Positions 42,499 to 52,677 of a stretch of 64,000 nt of DNA are shown one piece after another. This DNA is from Ruegeria lacuscaerulensis (GTDB lineage: Bacteria; Pseudomonadota; Alphaproteobacteria; Rhodobacterales; Rhodobacteraceae): contig NZ_WPZL01000016.1 in the NCBI RefSeq assembly GCF_013031245.1, positions 1 through 64,000 of the forward strand, written 5' to 3'. A program made the translations under genes and the position numbers. How positions within the stretch are numbered: position 1 is the first letter of the stretch; each line of letters opens with the position of its first letter. The notes beneath the pieces are model-generated. The model worked only from the letters and a program-made list of their open reading frames with translations, was not told the origin of the DNA and made no database searches.

Positions 42499-43800
42499 AT
42501 GCCCCGCTTCCACGCGCTTGGGTTCGGATTTCTGGCGCCCGCCATGATCGTGGTAACGCTGTTCTTTCTGGCCCCGGTCATCCTGACGGTGTTCTTCGCC
42601 TTTACCAACATGTCCACATCGACGGGCATTACAGGAGGCGAATACCTGCTGACGCAGTCCGATTTGCGCAAGGTCAAAGCCAGCAGCGTCTCGGACGAGA
42701 CTTATGACAAACTGGAAAACGCGGGCTATGTGGTGGACGAGGCCGGTCTCGCCCGGTTGGTCGAAGCGCGCGATCAGGCGACAGCGGATGAACTGGCGAC
42801 ATTGCATGGGGGCGCACAGTTTTCGTCGCGCCGCGACATGGAGCGAGCGCTGAAGGATTTGCGTGTAAATCGCATCCGCTCGACCCGGGAGCGCAAGGCT
42901 CTGGCAGAACTGTTTACTTCCAGCGTGATGGACGAACGGTTCCAGACGAAGGATGAGTTTCGCGCCGCCCTGACAGCAGCGGGCATCCCCGAGGCGGACC
43001 AGAGAATTCTGGTCAAAGTCGCCTATACCGGCTGGGTCTGGACCACCGAGAACATGAAGCTGCTGTTCTCGCTCGACAGTTCATGGCGCTATGCGATGAA
43101 CACGTTGTTCTACGTGGTGCTTACGCTTTCGTTCAATGTGGGCTTTGGCCTGTTTCTGGCCATCTCGACCTTCTACTTGCCGCCGACGATTGCCAACACC
43201 TTCCGTACCATCTGGTTCCTGCCGCGCATCCTGCCGCCGGTTCTCTATGTGCTGATGTGGTATTGGCTGACTTGGGATACCGGCATCATCTCATCCTTTA
43301 TGAGCCTGTTTGGCGTGGCACCGCGTAACTGGATGCTGGACACCGCAACCAACGCATGGATCGTGGTCATACTGATAAACGGCTTTGTGGGTGCGTCCCT
43401 GGGGATGATCCTGTTTTCGTCTGCGATCAAGACGATCCCAGCCTCGATGCTCTACGCCTCCGAGGTCGATGGCGCGAACCGCTGGCAACAGATCCGTTAT
43501 ATCATTCTGCCGCAACTGCGCTGGCCGATCCTGTTCACCTCATCCTACCAGACGCTGTCTCTGCTAACGTCGTTTGAATACATCCTGCTGGCCACCGATG
43601 GCGGGCCGGGAGGGGCCACCGAGGTCTGGGCGTTGGCTGCCTATCACACCGCGCTGAACAACTATGGCGGCAACCTGCAATACGGTTTGGGTGCGGCCTA
43701 TGCGCTGGTGCTGGTGGTGATCGGCATTGTGACAAGTGTGCTGTATCTGCGGTTCTTCAACTTCAAAGACCTCGTGGCGAAACCACGGATCGAGCAATAG
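42499..43800 (+). CDS. ABC sugar permease (MalF type) with large periplasmic insertion
   Basis: A 433-residue permease. The first helix is at about residues 9-35. About 140 hydrophilic residues (roughly 40-175, rich in Lys, Glu, Asp and Arg) then precede the remaining helices. The coupling loop is EVDGANRWQQIRYIILPQL. Typical carbohydrate permeases are near 300 residues. The extra segment recalls the periplasmic P2 loop of MalF, which contacts the binding protein, but I see no sequence identity to it. It pairs with the MalG-type subunit nine bases downstream. Confidence 0.87.
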   Translation: MPRFHALGFGFLAPAMIVVTLFFLAPVILTVFFAFTNMSTSTGITGGEYLLTQSDLRKVKASSVSDETYDKLENAGYVVDEAGLARLVEARDQATADELATLHGGAQFSSRRDMERALKDLRVNRIRSTRERKALAELFTSSVMDERFQTKDEFRAALTAAGIPEADQRILVKVAYTGWVWTTENMKLLFSLDSSWRYAMNTLFYVVLTLSFNVGFGLFLAISTFYLPPTIANTFRTIWFLPRILPPVLYVLMWYWLTWDTGIISSFMSLFGVAPRNWMLDTATNAWIVVILINGFVGASLGMILFSSAIKTIPASMLYASEVDGANRWQQIRYIILPQLRWPILFTSSYQTLSLLTSFEYILLATDGGPGGATEVWALAAYHTALNNYGGNLQYGLGAAYALVLVVIGIVTSVLYLRFFNFKDLVAKPRIEQ

Positions 43801-43809
43801 GGGCCTGTC

Positions 43810-44636
43810 ATGACGTCGAACTTCCGCTCGTTACCGGTAATCACACTGCTGACCATCCTGTCACTGCCGCTGGTGATCATGTACGCCTTTACTCTGGTTG
43901 ACACAGTTACTGATGCCGAGCCTGGCAGCCTGATCCCGTCTGTGTTCACTCTGCATCATTGGAGGTTCCTGTGGGATGATACCACCGGTCGCGGATCGGT
44001 GTGGATCGCAACGATCAACACCTTCATCTTCGCCGGGTCCACAGCAGCCATCGTCTGCGCCACCTCGCTGACCTCGGCCTATGCACTGTCGCGGCTGAAC
44101 TTCCCGGCGCGGCGTTTCTTTCTGGCGGGCGTCATCATCCTGCACGCCTTTCCGACGATCACCCTGATCATCGCGATTTTTCTGATCCTGCAATTTCTTG
44201 GCCTGTTCGACACACTGATCGGCGTCATCATGGTCAAGGCCGCGCTAGAGTTGCCCTTCGGCATCTGGGTCATGAAGGGGTTTTACGACACTGTGCCGTG
44301 GGAGATCGAGATGGCAGGCGTACAGGACGGGGCCAGCCGGTTCATGGTCTGGCGCAAGCTGGTGCTGCCACAGGTGCAGCCCGGTCTGTCGGCGCTGCTG
44401 ATCTTTTCTTTCCTGTCGGGGTGGAGCGAATTCATCCTGCCACTGGTGCTGGCGCCGGGCAGCGACGCGCAGGTTCTCTCGACCTATCTGGCGTATTTCC
44501 TGTTGGATGACAGTTTGGAGGTCGACTTCAACCTCTTCAAATCGGTGGGCCTGTTCTATGCGCTGCCGGTGATCCTGATCTATCTGGTTTTCCAGAAGAA
44601 ACTCATGAATATCTATGGCGGGGGCTCGAAAGGCTG

Positions 44637-44637
<1 letters not shown>
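43810..44637 (+). CDS. ABC sugar permease (MalG type)
   Basis: A 275-residue permease with six helices, SAYALSRLNFPARRFFLAGV and the coupling loop EMAGVQDGASRFMVWRKLVL. It forms the channel with the MalF-type subunit. Its stop shares one base with the ATPase start (TGATG), which indicates coupled translation. Confidence 0.92.
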
Positions 44638-45685
<1,048 letters not shown>

Positions 45686-45686
<1 letters not shown>

Positions 45687-47104
45687 TGCCGGGCTGGTTG
45701 ACCCCCTCCCGTCCCCTGTCGATCGCGCATCGCGGGGCCAGCGCTTATGCGCAGGAAAATACCCTGAACGCTTTTGCGCTGGCTGCCGATCTGGGCGCGG
45801 ATATGTGGGAGGTCGATCTGCATCTGACGCGTGACAGTCAGATCGTAGCGTTTCATGATTTTGTGCTGACAGACGGGCGAGCCATCGGCAGTCTGACCTA
45901 TTCGGATATACGCGCAGCGGTCAGGGATGACGAAGCGCCTCTGTTGTCCGAAATCATCGCTTTGGCGCAGGCGCGTAACTGTGGCATCTATGCGGATATC
46001 AAAGCCCCTGAAGCATCGGTGCCGGTTTCTGAGATGTTGCAGACGGCCGGTATTGAACGCGCCATCCTCGGTGCATTCGATCCCGGAGCGATCAATGCTT
46101 TGCGCGCCGCAGACAGCCCGTTCCCGCTTGCGGTTCTGATCCCGATCGGGGTCGATCCCTTCGCAGCGTCCCTTGGAGCGGACATCATCCATCTTTGCTG
46201 GGAGAAGATGGAGCGCCCGCAGGATCTGCTGGACGACGCCTTCTTTGCCCGCTGTCGCGAAACTGGGCAGAAAGTGGTTTTATGGCACGAGGAAGACCCG
46301 GCCCGCATGGCGGATCTGCGGACAAAACCGGTGCTGGGCATCTGTTCGGACCGTCCTGAGCTGGTCAACCCAATCGGGTTCCACATTGACCTGCAGATTG
46401 TCTGTCACCGGGGCGCTAACAAGATTGCACCGGAGAACACCTTGTCAGCAGCCCACGCGTGTTTCGCGGCAGGTTTCAGCCATGTCGAGATCGACGTGCA
46501 AATCACTGCGGACAAGCAGTTGGTTGTTTTGCACGACCCGACCCTGGACCGCACCACCACCGGGACCGGTCCGGTTTGCGATCGTACACTTGCCGAGCTT
46601 CGCAATCTGAGTGCCGGTGCATGGTTTGCACCATTCTATACCGGCGAACCCATCCCGACGTTGGATGATATGCTGAACCTGGCCAAAAACTATGGCCGCA
46701 AGCTCTATATCGAGTTGAAATCCGCCCCTGCACAACTGGTCTGGGATCGCGTTGTCGCCCATGAGATGCAAGATAGGGTCTTCTTCTGGTCCTTCGTGAC
46801 GCAAACCCTGCAAGATTTGAGGGCTATCTCGGAACAGGCTCATCTCATGATGCGTCGTCAGGATTTCGACAGCCTTGAAGATGCGGTGAGCTGCCTGTCG
46901 CCCTCGCTTGTGGAATACACGCTGGACGATGACTGGTCTGATTTCCCGGAGCTACGACGTCGCGGTATTCCGGTGATGATCGCCTATTCCGGTGACAATT
47001 CAGAGGTGCTGAAAATGATTGCTGAGGCCGGTCCGGACCTGGTCAACCTCGACCAACCATTTGCTTTCGCTGAGATTTGCCGGGAAGAAGGAGTTTCGAT
47101 GTGA
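45686..47104 (+). CDS. Tandem glycerophosphodiester phosphodiesterase (two GDPD domains)
   Basis: A 472-residue cytoplasmic enzyme made of two GDPD TIM-barrels in a row. Domain 1 (about residues 10-230) has His15-Arg16, Glu24, Glu42, Asp44 and His57 (IAHRGAS, WEVDLHL, AFHD). Domain 2 (about 237-470) has His241-Arg242, Glu250, Glu268, Asp270 and His283 (VCHRGAN, VEIDVQI, VLHDPTLDRTTTGTG). Both keep the catalytic set, so both may act. GDPD enzymes cut glycerophosphodiesters into an alcohol and glycerol 3-phosphate. Usual bacterial length is about 240-330 residues. It follows the importer ATPase with a one-base overlap and overlaps the LacI gene by four. Confidence 0.9.
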
Positions 47105-48120
47105 CGGAAGACTCCGAAAAGCCAGTAACCTCCTTTGACGTGGCGCGCCGGGCCGGAGTGTCGCGGTCTATGGTGTCGCGTGCGTTTACTGAAGGCGCCA
47201 ACATCTCGGAAAAGTCGCGCGAGAAGGTGTTGAAGGCGGCTGAAGAACTTGGCTATCGCGTTAATTTCATGGCGCGCGGTTTGCAGACGCGGCAATCCAA
47301 TCTGGTCGGCATCGTGGCGTCTTCGCTTGATACCCCGTTTCGATCACGGCAAGTCAGGATTGCAGCTCGGGAAATCATCAGTCACGGCTACCGCCCAATA
47401 TTGCTGACTGTCGAGCCGGACGATGATATCGAACAATGGTTGTCGGTCATGCTTAACTACAATGTGGCCGGTGTTATCGTAACATCTGCCACGCCATCGC
47501 CGAAGATCATTCAGGAATGCCGCCGTTTGCGCACGCCTTTGGTGCTGATCAACAGGGGTAAGAACCAGGACATCGCCGATACCGTGCAGATCGACGTCCA
47601 ACAAGCCGGAGAGCTGGCCTATACGATGCTCACGCGGTCTGGGGCAGGGCGGTTGGCCGTCGTGCATCCGCAGACTCCGTCCTATTCTGTGACCGGGCGC
47701 GCGCACGCATTTGCAGACAAGTGCAGTTCAGAAAACGTCGAAGTAAAGGAGTTCATATCCGCCAACCAAAGCTATGCAGCGGGTTATGATATTGGCGGTA
47801 ACGTTGGCCTGGCTCTGGACCGGATTGATGGAGTGTTTTGCGCGACCGACCTGTTGGCAATGGGTGTCATGGATCGGTTGCGTGCCGATTGGAATGTACG
47901 TTTTCCAGACGACTTACAGGTCGTCGGCTGCGATGACATCGAACAGGCCGGTTGGGGGGCCTATCAACTTTCGACCATGCGTCAGGATGCCGAAGAACAG
48001 GTGCTGGCCGCCGTTCGACAGATGTCAGAGCGGATCGAAAACCCCGAGATGGAAATACAGCACTTCAATCAAATGCTGACCCCAATTTTTCGGAAAACAA
48101 CATTGAGCAGTTATGACTGA
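47101..48120 (+). CDS. LacI family transcriptional repressor
   Basis: A 339-residue regulator. The helix-turn-helix is TSFDVARRAGVSRSMVSRAF, followed by the hinge YRVNFMARGLQTRQSNLVGI and a periplasmic-binding-protein-like ligand domain with GVFCATDLLAMGVMDRL. I take the GTG at 47101, which overlaps the phosphodiesterase stop by four bases and has AAGGAG upstream. The twin TTGCACACGTGTTCAA operators in front of the importer are its probable targets, so the operon encodes its own repressor. Confidence 0.9.
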   Translation: MTEDSEKPVTSFDVARRAGVSRSMVSRAFTEGANISEKSREKVLKAAEELGYRVNFMARGLQTRQSNLVGIVASSLDTPFRSRQVRIAAREIISHGYRPILLTVEPDDDIEQWLSVMLNYNVAGVIVTSATPSPKIIQECRRLRTPLVLINRGKNQDIADTVQIDVQQAGELAYTMLTRSGAGRLAVVHPQTPSYSVTGRAHAFADKCSSENVEVKEFISANQSYAAGYDIGGNVGLALDRIDGVFCATDLLAMGVMDRLRADWNVRFPDDLQVVGCDDIEQAGWGAYQLSTMRQDAEEQVLAAVRQMSERIENPEMEIQHFNQMLTPIFRKTTLSSYD

Positions 48121-48898
48121 GACATTTGAAACCAAACTGGAGTTTGCAAAATTCCTGGCTGTTGAGGCGGGTAAGCTGGCGCTGCACCTTTATCGGGAAA
48201 AGGATAAGGAATTCGTTTCGGTAAAAGGGTTGCAGGATTTTGTAACCGTTGCCGACCGGCAGGTCGAAGACCGAATTCGGGCTTTGATTTCCGAATATTA
48301 TCCCACGGATGCTGTGCTGGGCGAAGAAGAGGGCCAGACGGGACGCGGTGACGCGATTTGGGTTGTCGATCCGATTGACGGCACCGCCAACTACATGCGT
48401 GGTCTGCCCGATTGGGCGGTCTCGGTCGGATATTGCGAAGGTAGTGAGATCAAGCTTGGCGTGATCTTCGCACCCGGCCGCGATGAACTCTGCTGGGCCA
48501 GCAAAGGGGAGGGTGCGTTCTGCAATGGCCAGTCGCTGCATGTTTCGGATTGCAGCCAGCCCGATCAGGCAATGCTGCTGTTGGGGCGCTCGTCTCGCGG
48601 GCCGCTGGAGGACTACCTTGCACTCATTGAGCGTACCATTGGCGCTCAAATGGAGTATCGCAGGAACGGTTCAGCAGCGATCAGCCTGATGGCCGTCGCG
48701 CAGGGCCGGGCAGAAGGTTACTTTGAGGCGCATTTGAACTCCTGGGATGCAATAGCCGGTGTTCTCATCATCCGAGAAGCCGGAGGGCGCGTGCGTGCGC
48801 GCTCTGTCCCGGAAATGCTTGAAAAGGGCAGCCGTGTCCTGGCCATTACACCTGAACTTGAACGTGTCGTCGCGGGCCAGATTTTGGATGAACCCTGA
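48113..48898 (+). CDS. Inositol monophosphatase family protein
   Basis: A 261-residue Mg-dependent, Li-sensitive-type phosphatase. The metal ligands are in LGEEEG (about residues 69-74) and WVVDPIDGTANY (Asp86, Asp89), with the late LNSWDAIAGVLI aspartate. It removes phosphate from inositol phosphates or similar small phosphoesters such as histidinol phosphate or PAP. It overlaps the LacI gene by eight bases. Behind a double phosphodiesterase and importer, the neat reading is that it dephosphorylates the alcohol phosphate released from an imported glycerophosphodiester. Confidence 0.88.
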   Translation: MTETFETKLEFAKFLAVEAGKLALHLYREKDKEFVSVKGLQDFVTVADRQVEDRIRALISEYYPTDAVLGEEEGQTGRGDAIWVVDPIDGTANYMRGLPDWAVSVGYCEGSEIKLGVIFAPGRDELCWASKGEGAFCNGQSLHVSDCSQPDQAMLLLGRSSRGPLEDYLALIERTIGAQMEYRRNGSAAISLMAVAQGRAEGYFEAHLNSWDAIAGVLIIREAGGRVRARSVPEMLEKGSRVLAITPELERVVAGQILDEP

Positions 48899-49544
48899 CG
48901 CCATGAATTCTCCAGCGTTGTAAGACCCTGATCATGCGCCTCTTTACCTTCTGTGCCTCAGGCTTTGAACCAATTGGTCGATAGATCCGGGTTTAGTTCA
49001 AACTTCGTGGGCGTGTCCGGAAACAGTTAAATCCGTTGGATACTTTTGATGATCGGAGTATCCACCTGTTCGGGACGAAAAAGATGCGGAGTGGTTTTGA
49101 TTTCATCTACGTCCCCTTAAGCCAGGACGCTACCGTCCGGTATGTCAAAGGCAGCTTGCGCTCGCAAAACCGAACCTGCTGCTGACGGTTGTGGCAATGG
49201 TAATTTGTGACGGAGCGGAAACGGCCAAGAAGCACAGTTTTTTTCTTACTGTGTCCCACCAGTTCCTTCCAATTCCTGTATGGCAGATTTTCGCTTGTTG
49301 CGTCCACGAGGGGACAAGACAGGAAGATACCGACGGGATCGACCGGGTTCGAATTGAGTTCGGGCATGTCGACTCCCGGTCTCATGGCCGACACAAAAAC
49401 TACGAAAGTATCGATGGCGTTTCTGTCCGTCCGAGAGGATGCACTTCGTAAACGGTTTTAATAATGAACCAAGGTAGCAAAAAATACATTGCGTTGTTAA
49501 TTTAAACCTGTCAGATATATCCTCAGCGGGAGGAGGCACGACAA
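48899..49544. other. Intergenic region, about 650 bases, no gene recognised
   Basis: Short frames of 60-100 codons overlap on both strands around 49110-49540. None has a ribosome site plus a recognisable pattern. Base use looks different from the flanking genes, so this may be decayed coding DNA. I cannot identify the original. Confidence 0.4.
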
Positions 49545-50324
49545 ATGGGTACAGCGCTAAATGCCCTTAAAATGCTCGAGTACTTTTCAAGTTCACAGCC
49601 GTATATCGGCCTGAGTCAAATTGCGCGGCTGTCCGGGCTGAACAAGGCGACAGCTCTTCGCCACCTGCGCGCGCTTGAAGAATTTGGATTGATCGAACAG
49701 AACCCGCAGTCGAAATCCTACACAATCGGGCCAGCGGCATTGCGGCTGGCGGCATTACGTGAAATCGCTAAGCCCGGCCTTGAAGGGGCTCGCCAGAAAA
49801 TGCAGGAGGCCATGCAGGCAGTCGGCGAAAGCCTGCACCTTACTTTGCTGGAAAAAGACGACTTGCAAACCGCATTGGTGGTCGAGGCCACACAGCACGT
49901 CGTGCGTGTAAGCTTAGATCCAAGCGAAACCATCCCGATCAATGCAACTGCCTCCGGTCTGTGCATGCTAACCTTCGGTCCCTCGTTTCTTCGCGAGCGT
50001 CTCGATTCTGACACCCTGACCCGCTTTACCGACCAGACACTCACCGAACCGGATGCGATCCGACAACGCATTGCTCAGATCAGCCGGGCAGGGTGGGCCA
50101 ACAGTAAAGGGAGTTACGAGGATGGCGTCTTCGGCTTTGCAGCGCCGATCTTCGGCATAGATCAGATTGCGATCGGAACAATTGCAATCGCCGTTCCCGA
50201 AGCCCGTGCCACCGATGAGCGGCGTTCCCTGCTTTTGACATCACTATTCAATCTCTCAAAGGAACTGACCGCAAACTTTGGCGGCCAGATGCCAGACACT
50301 TATCCAACCGAGTTCCACCTGTGA
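49545..50324 (+). CDS. IclR family transcriptional regulator
   Basis: A 259-residue regulator. The N-terminal winged helix reads YIGLSQIARLSGLNKATALR and HLRALEEFGLIEQN. The C-terminal IclR effector domain includes SKGSYEDGVFGFAAPIFG. IclR proteins sense aromatic acids or sugars and often control ring-cleavage operons. It sits 35 bases before the aminotransferase gene on the same strand and is probably its regulator. GGGAGGAGG precedes the ATG. Confidence 0.88.
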   Translation: MGTALNALKMLEYFSSSQPYIGLSQIARLSGLNKATALRHLRALEEFGLIEQNPQSKSYTIGPAALRLAALREIAKPGLEGARQKMQEAMQAVGESLHLTLLEKDDLQTALVVEATQHVVRVSLDPSETIPINATASGLCMLTFGPSFLRERLDSDTLTRFTDQTLTEPDAIRQRIAQISRAGWANSKGSYEDGVFGFAAPIFGIDQIAIGTIAIAVPEARATDERRSLLLTSLFNLSKELTANFGGQMPDTYPTEFHL

Positions 50325-50358
50325 CTGGCGGTGGATACAATCCCTGGAGACACGCGAT

Positions 50359-51711
50359 ATGAAAGACTCGAACTTTCTTAAGGAAAACAACGCGCGCCAC
50401 TTCTGGCATCCGATGGCGCATCCTGCCGACAGTCAGAAGAACCCGCCAACCATCCTGACAGGAGGTGAAGGCGTCAGCATCATTGATGTGGACGGTCACA
50501 AGGCCATCGATGCCGTGGGCGGGCTGTGGAACGTCAATCTGGGGTACTCCTGCGAGCCGGTTAAACAGGCGATTGCCGATCAGTTGAACGCGCTGCCCTA
50601 TTACTCGACCTTTCGCGGGACCAGTAACGACAAGGCGATTGAACTGTCTTACGAACTGGCGCAGTTCTTTGAGCCTGACGGATTGACCCGTGCGTTTTTC
50701 ACTTCGGGCGGTTCGGACTCGGTTGAGATTGCACTGAAACTGGCGCGCCAATACCACAAGGTGCGAGGCCAGGAGGGGCGAACCAAGTTCATTAGCCTGA
50801 AGCAGGGTTATCACGGCACCCATTTCGCCGCCGCCTCGGTCAACGGTAATCAAAAGTTCCGCGCGGCTTATGAACCGATGATGCCGGGCTGTTTCCACGT
50901 GCCTGCCCCCTGGACCTATCGCAACCCGTTCGACGAAACCAACCCCGAGCGTTTGGCGCAGCTCTGCGTCAAGGCGCTGGAGGCCGAGATCGCGTTCCAG
51001 GGCGCGAACACCGTCGCCGCCTTCATCATGGAGCCGGTTCTTGGCGCAGGCGGTGTTATCCCGCCGCACAAGAGCTTTATGCCCATGGTGCGTGAAGTCT
51101 GCTCGAAACACGGCATCCTGCTGATCTCGGACGAAATCATCACAGCATTCGGCCGTACAGGCAGCGAAAGCGGCGCGCGTCACTGGGGCGTGCAACCTGA
51201 CATCATGACGACCGCCAAGGCCATTACCAACGGCTACTTCCCGTTTGGCGCGGCGATGATTTCCGGTGCGGTTGCCGAGGTGTTTGAAAGCGACACCACC
51301 GGCATGGCGTCGGTTGACCAAGGCTACACCTATTCCGGCCACCCGGTCGGCGCGGCGGCAGCTCTGGCTGCACTATCCGAAATCAACCGTCTGCGAGTTT
51401 GGGAAAACGCGGCGGCGCGTGGGGCCGAGCTGTTCGCTGGGCTTCAAAAGCTGGCTGACAAGTATGACGTAATCGGAGACGTGCGCGGAGGCGAAGGCCT
51501 GATGTGCGCGCTGGAGCTGGTCTCGGATCGCGCCACCAAGACGCCAATTGCCAAGCACCAGCCGTTGCAGGTTCAAAAGGCAGCCTACGAAGACGGTGTG
51601 ATGGTCCGGGTGTCGGGCAACAACATTATCCTGTCACCGCCGCTGGTCATCACTACGGACGATGTGGCCAAGATCCTGTCGGCGCTGGATACCGGCCTGG
51701 CAAGCCTGTAG
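50359..51711 (+). CDS. Class III (omega-type) aminotransferase
   Basis: A 450-residue PLP enzyme. It has the class III motifs ARHFWHPMAHP, FFTSGGSDSVEIALKLARQY, ISDEIITAFGRTG (Asp258) and the PLP lysine Lys287 in TTAKAITNGYFP. Relatives transfer amino groups from primary amines such as beta-alanine, putrescine, taurine or aromatic amines to pyruvate. Between an IclR regulator and a homoprotocatechuate operon with an aromatic amino acid decarboxylase, it probably converts tyramine or dopamine to the aldehyde. That substrate is inferred from context. Confidence 0.85.
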   Translation: MKDSNFLKENNARHFWHPMAHPADSQKNPPTILTGGEGVSIIDVDGHKAIDAVGGLWNVNLGYSCEPVKQAIADQLNALPYYSTFRGTSNDKAIELSYELAQFFEPDGLTRAFFTSGGSDSVEIALKLARQYHKVRGQEGRTKFISLKQGYHGTHFAAASVNGNQKFRAAYEPMMPGCFHVPAPWTYRNPFDETNPERLAQLCVKALEAEIAFQGANTVAAFIMEPVLGAGGVIPPHKSFMPMVREVCSKHGILLISDEIITAFGRTGSESGARHWGVQPDIMTTAKAITNGYFPFGAAMISGAVAEVFESDTTGMASVDQGYTYSGHPVGAAAALAALSEINRLRVWENAAARGAELFAGLQKLADKYDVIGDVRGGEGLMCALELVSDRATKTPIAKHQPLQVQKAAYEDGVMVRVSGNNIILSPPLVITTDDVAKILSALDTGLASL

Positions 51712-51720
51712 GTGGCGTGT

Positions 51721-51747
51721 TGACCCCGTCTTTCAAAGGCGGGGTCA
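51721..51747. terminator. Bidirectional hairpin between the aminotransferase and hpaR
   Basis: TGACCCCG and CGGGGTCA pair, with an inner CTT/AAG stem, between two convergent genes. Its last bases contain the hpaR stop codon. It probably terminates transcription from both sides. Confidence 0.6.
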
Positions 51748-52185
51748 GACCTTGACCGCCTGCAACTCCTCAAGCAGGTCCAGCAGGTTATCCAGCTTCT
51801 CGCGCCCCATCTGGGTCTCGATGTTTTCCGAGATGGCCAGCGAAGCTGCAAGGTTATTCGCAAGAATCCGGCGACCTTCCTCGGTGATCTTTACCATCGA
51901 GCGGCGCTTGTCCTGGCTGTCCTGACGGCGGGTAATCTGGCCGTCGGTCTCCATAGAGCGAAGAATGCGGGTGAGGCTGGGCAAGAGCAGGCAGGCTTCG
52001 TTGGCTATGGTGCTTTGTTCCACTTCGCCCAGCTCGTCCAGCACGCGCAGGATGCGCCATTTCTGCTCGGTCAGATTGATGTCCTGCAGCATGTCGCGAA
52101 TGGGCGCCATGACAGTTTCGCGCGCGCGCAGCAGTGCGATTGGCAGTGATCGGGACGTGCTTTTGCTGTGGCTTTGTGTGTTCAT
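51745..52185 (-). CDS. hpaR: MarR family regulator HpaR
   Basis: A 146-residue MarR protein of the HpaR type: LPIALLRARETVMAPIRDML, NLTEQKWRILRVLDELGEVE, ACLLLPSLTRILRSME and the wing RRQDSQDKRRSMVKITEEG. HpaR represses the homoprotocatechuate genes and is relieved by the aromatic acid. It is divergent from hpaF, and the 106-base space between them carries a promoter with a palindrome over the -10 box. Confidence 0.88.
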   Translation of the reverse strand: MNTQSHSKSTSRSLPIALLRARETVMAPIRDMLQDINLTEQKWRILRVLDELGEVEQSTIANEACLLLPSLTRILRSMETDGQITRRQDSQDKRRSMVKITEEGRRILANNLAASLAISENIETQMGREKLDNLLDLLEELQAVKV

Positions 52186-52238
52186 GCCGCCTTCTAGAGC
52201 GCCATTCCGGAAATTGCAAAGATTAACAAAACAAGTTC

Positions 52239-52273
52239 TTGACGGATGCGATTCAATTTACTAAACATGTTAA
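52239..52273 (+). promoter_or_regulatory. hpaF promoter with candidate HpaR operator
   Basis: TTGACG (52239-52244) and TAAACA (52262-52267) are 17 bases apart. TAAACATGTTAA (52262-52273), almost a perfect palindrome around AACATGTT, covers the -10 box. A second, looser AACAAGTT lies just upstream. Confidence 0.45.
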
Positions 52274-52291
52274 TAATTAAGAGGGGAAGAC

Positions 52292-52675
52292 ATGCCACAC
52301 TTCCACGTCGAATATTCCGGTAATCTGGAAGATCGGGTCGACATGAGCGGCTTGTGCGAACGCATCCGAGCGACTGCGGCAAAGATCGACACCTTTCCCG
52401 TGGCGGGAATACGGGTGCGGGCGACGCGTGTTGACCATTACGCAATTGCGGATGGAAACCCCGCGCATGGCTTTGTCGATATATCCATCCGGCTGCGTGC
52501 GGGCCGCTCGGGAGAAGTCAAGCAAGACGCAACACAGACCATTTTCGAAGCTTGCCGCGAATTTCTGGCTCCGGCCATGAAGGAACACCCGATCGCGCTG
52601 TCGCTCGAAATGCGCGACATCAACCCCGACCTTTCGCCCAAAACGGGCACCATTCGAGACCATCTGCGGAGCTGA
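52292..52675 (+). CDS. hpaF: 5-carboxymethyl-2-hydroxymuconate delta-isomerase HpaF
   Basis: A 127-residue tautomerase-fold enzyme. After removal of Met the catalytic Pro is the N-terminus (MPHFHVEYSGN). It has RVDMSGLCERIRATA, HGFVDISIRLRAGRS and the C-terminal FELIDIR-like SLEMRDINPD. It isomerises 5-carboxymethyl-2-hydroxymuconate before decarboxylation in homoprotocatechuate breakdown. First gene after the HpaR promoter; hpaE begins two bases after its stop. Confidence 0.9.
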   Translation: MPHFHVEYSGNLEDRVDMSGLCERIRATAAKIDTFPVAGIRVRATRVDHYAIADGNPAHGFVDISIRLRAGRSGEVKQDATQTIFEACREFLAPAMKEHPIALSLEMRDINPDLSPKTGTIRDHLRS

Positions 52676-52677
52676 AC

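Noticed and set aside
49110..49540. Several 85-97-codon frames upstream of the IclR gene
   Set aside because: They overlap on both strands with no family likeness. At most this is decayed coding DNA that I cannot identify.
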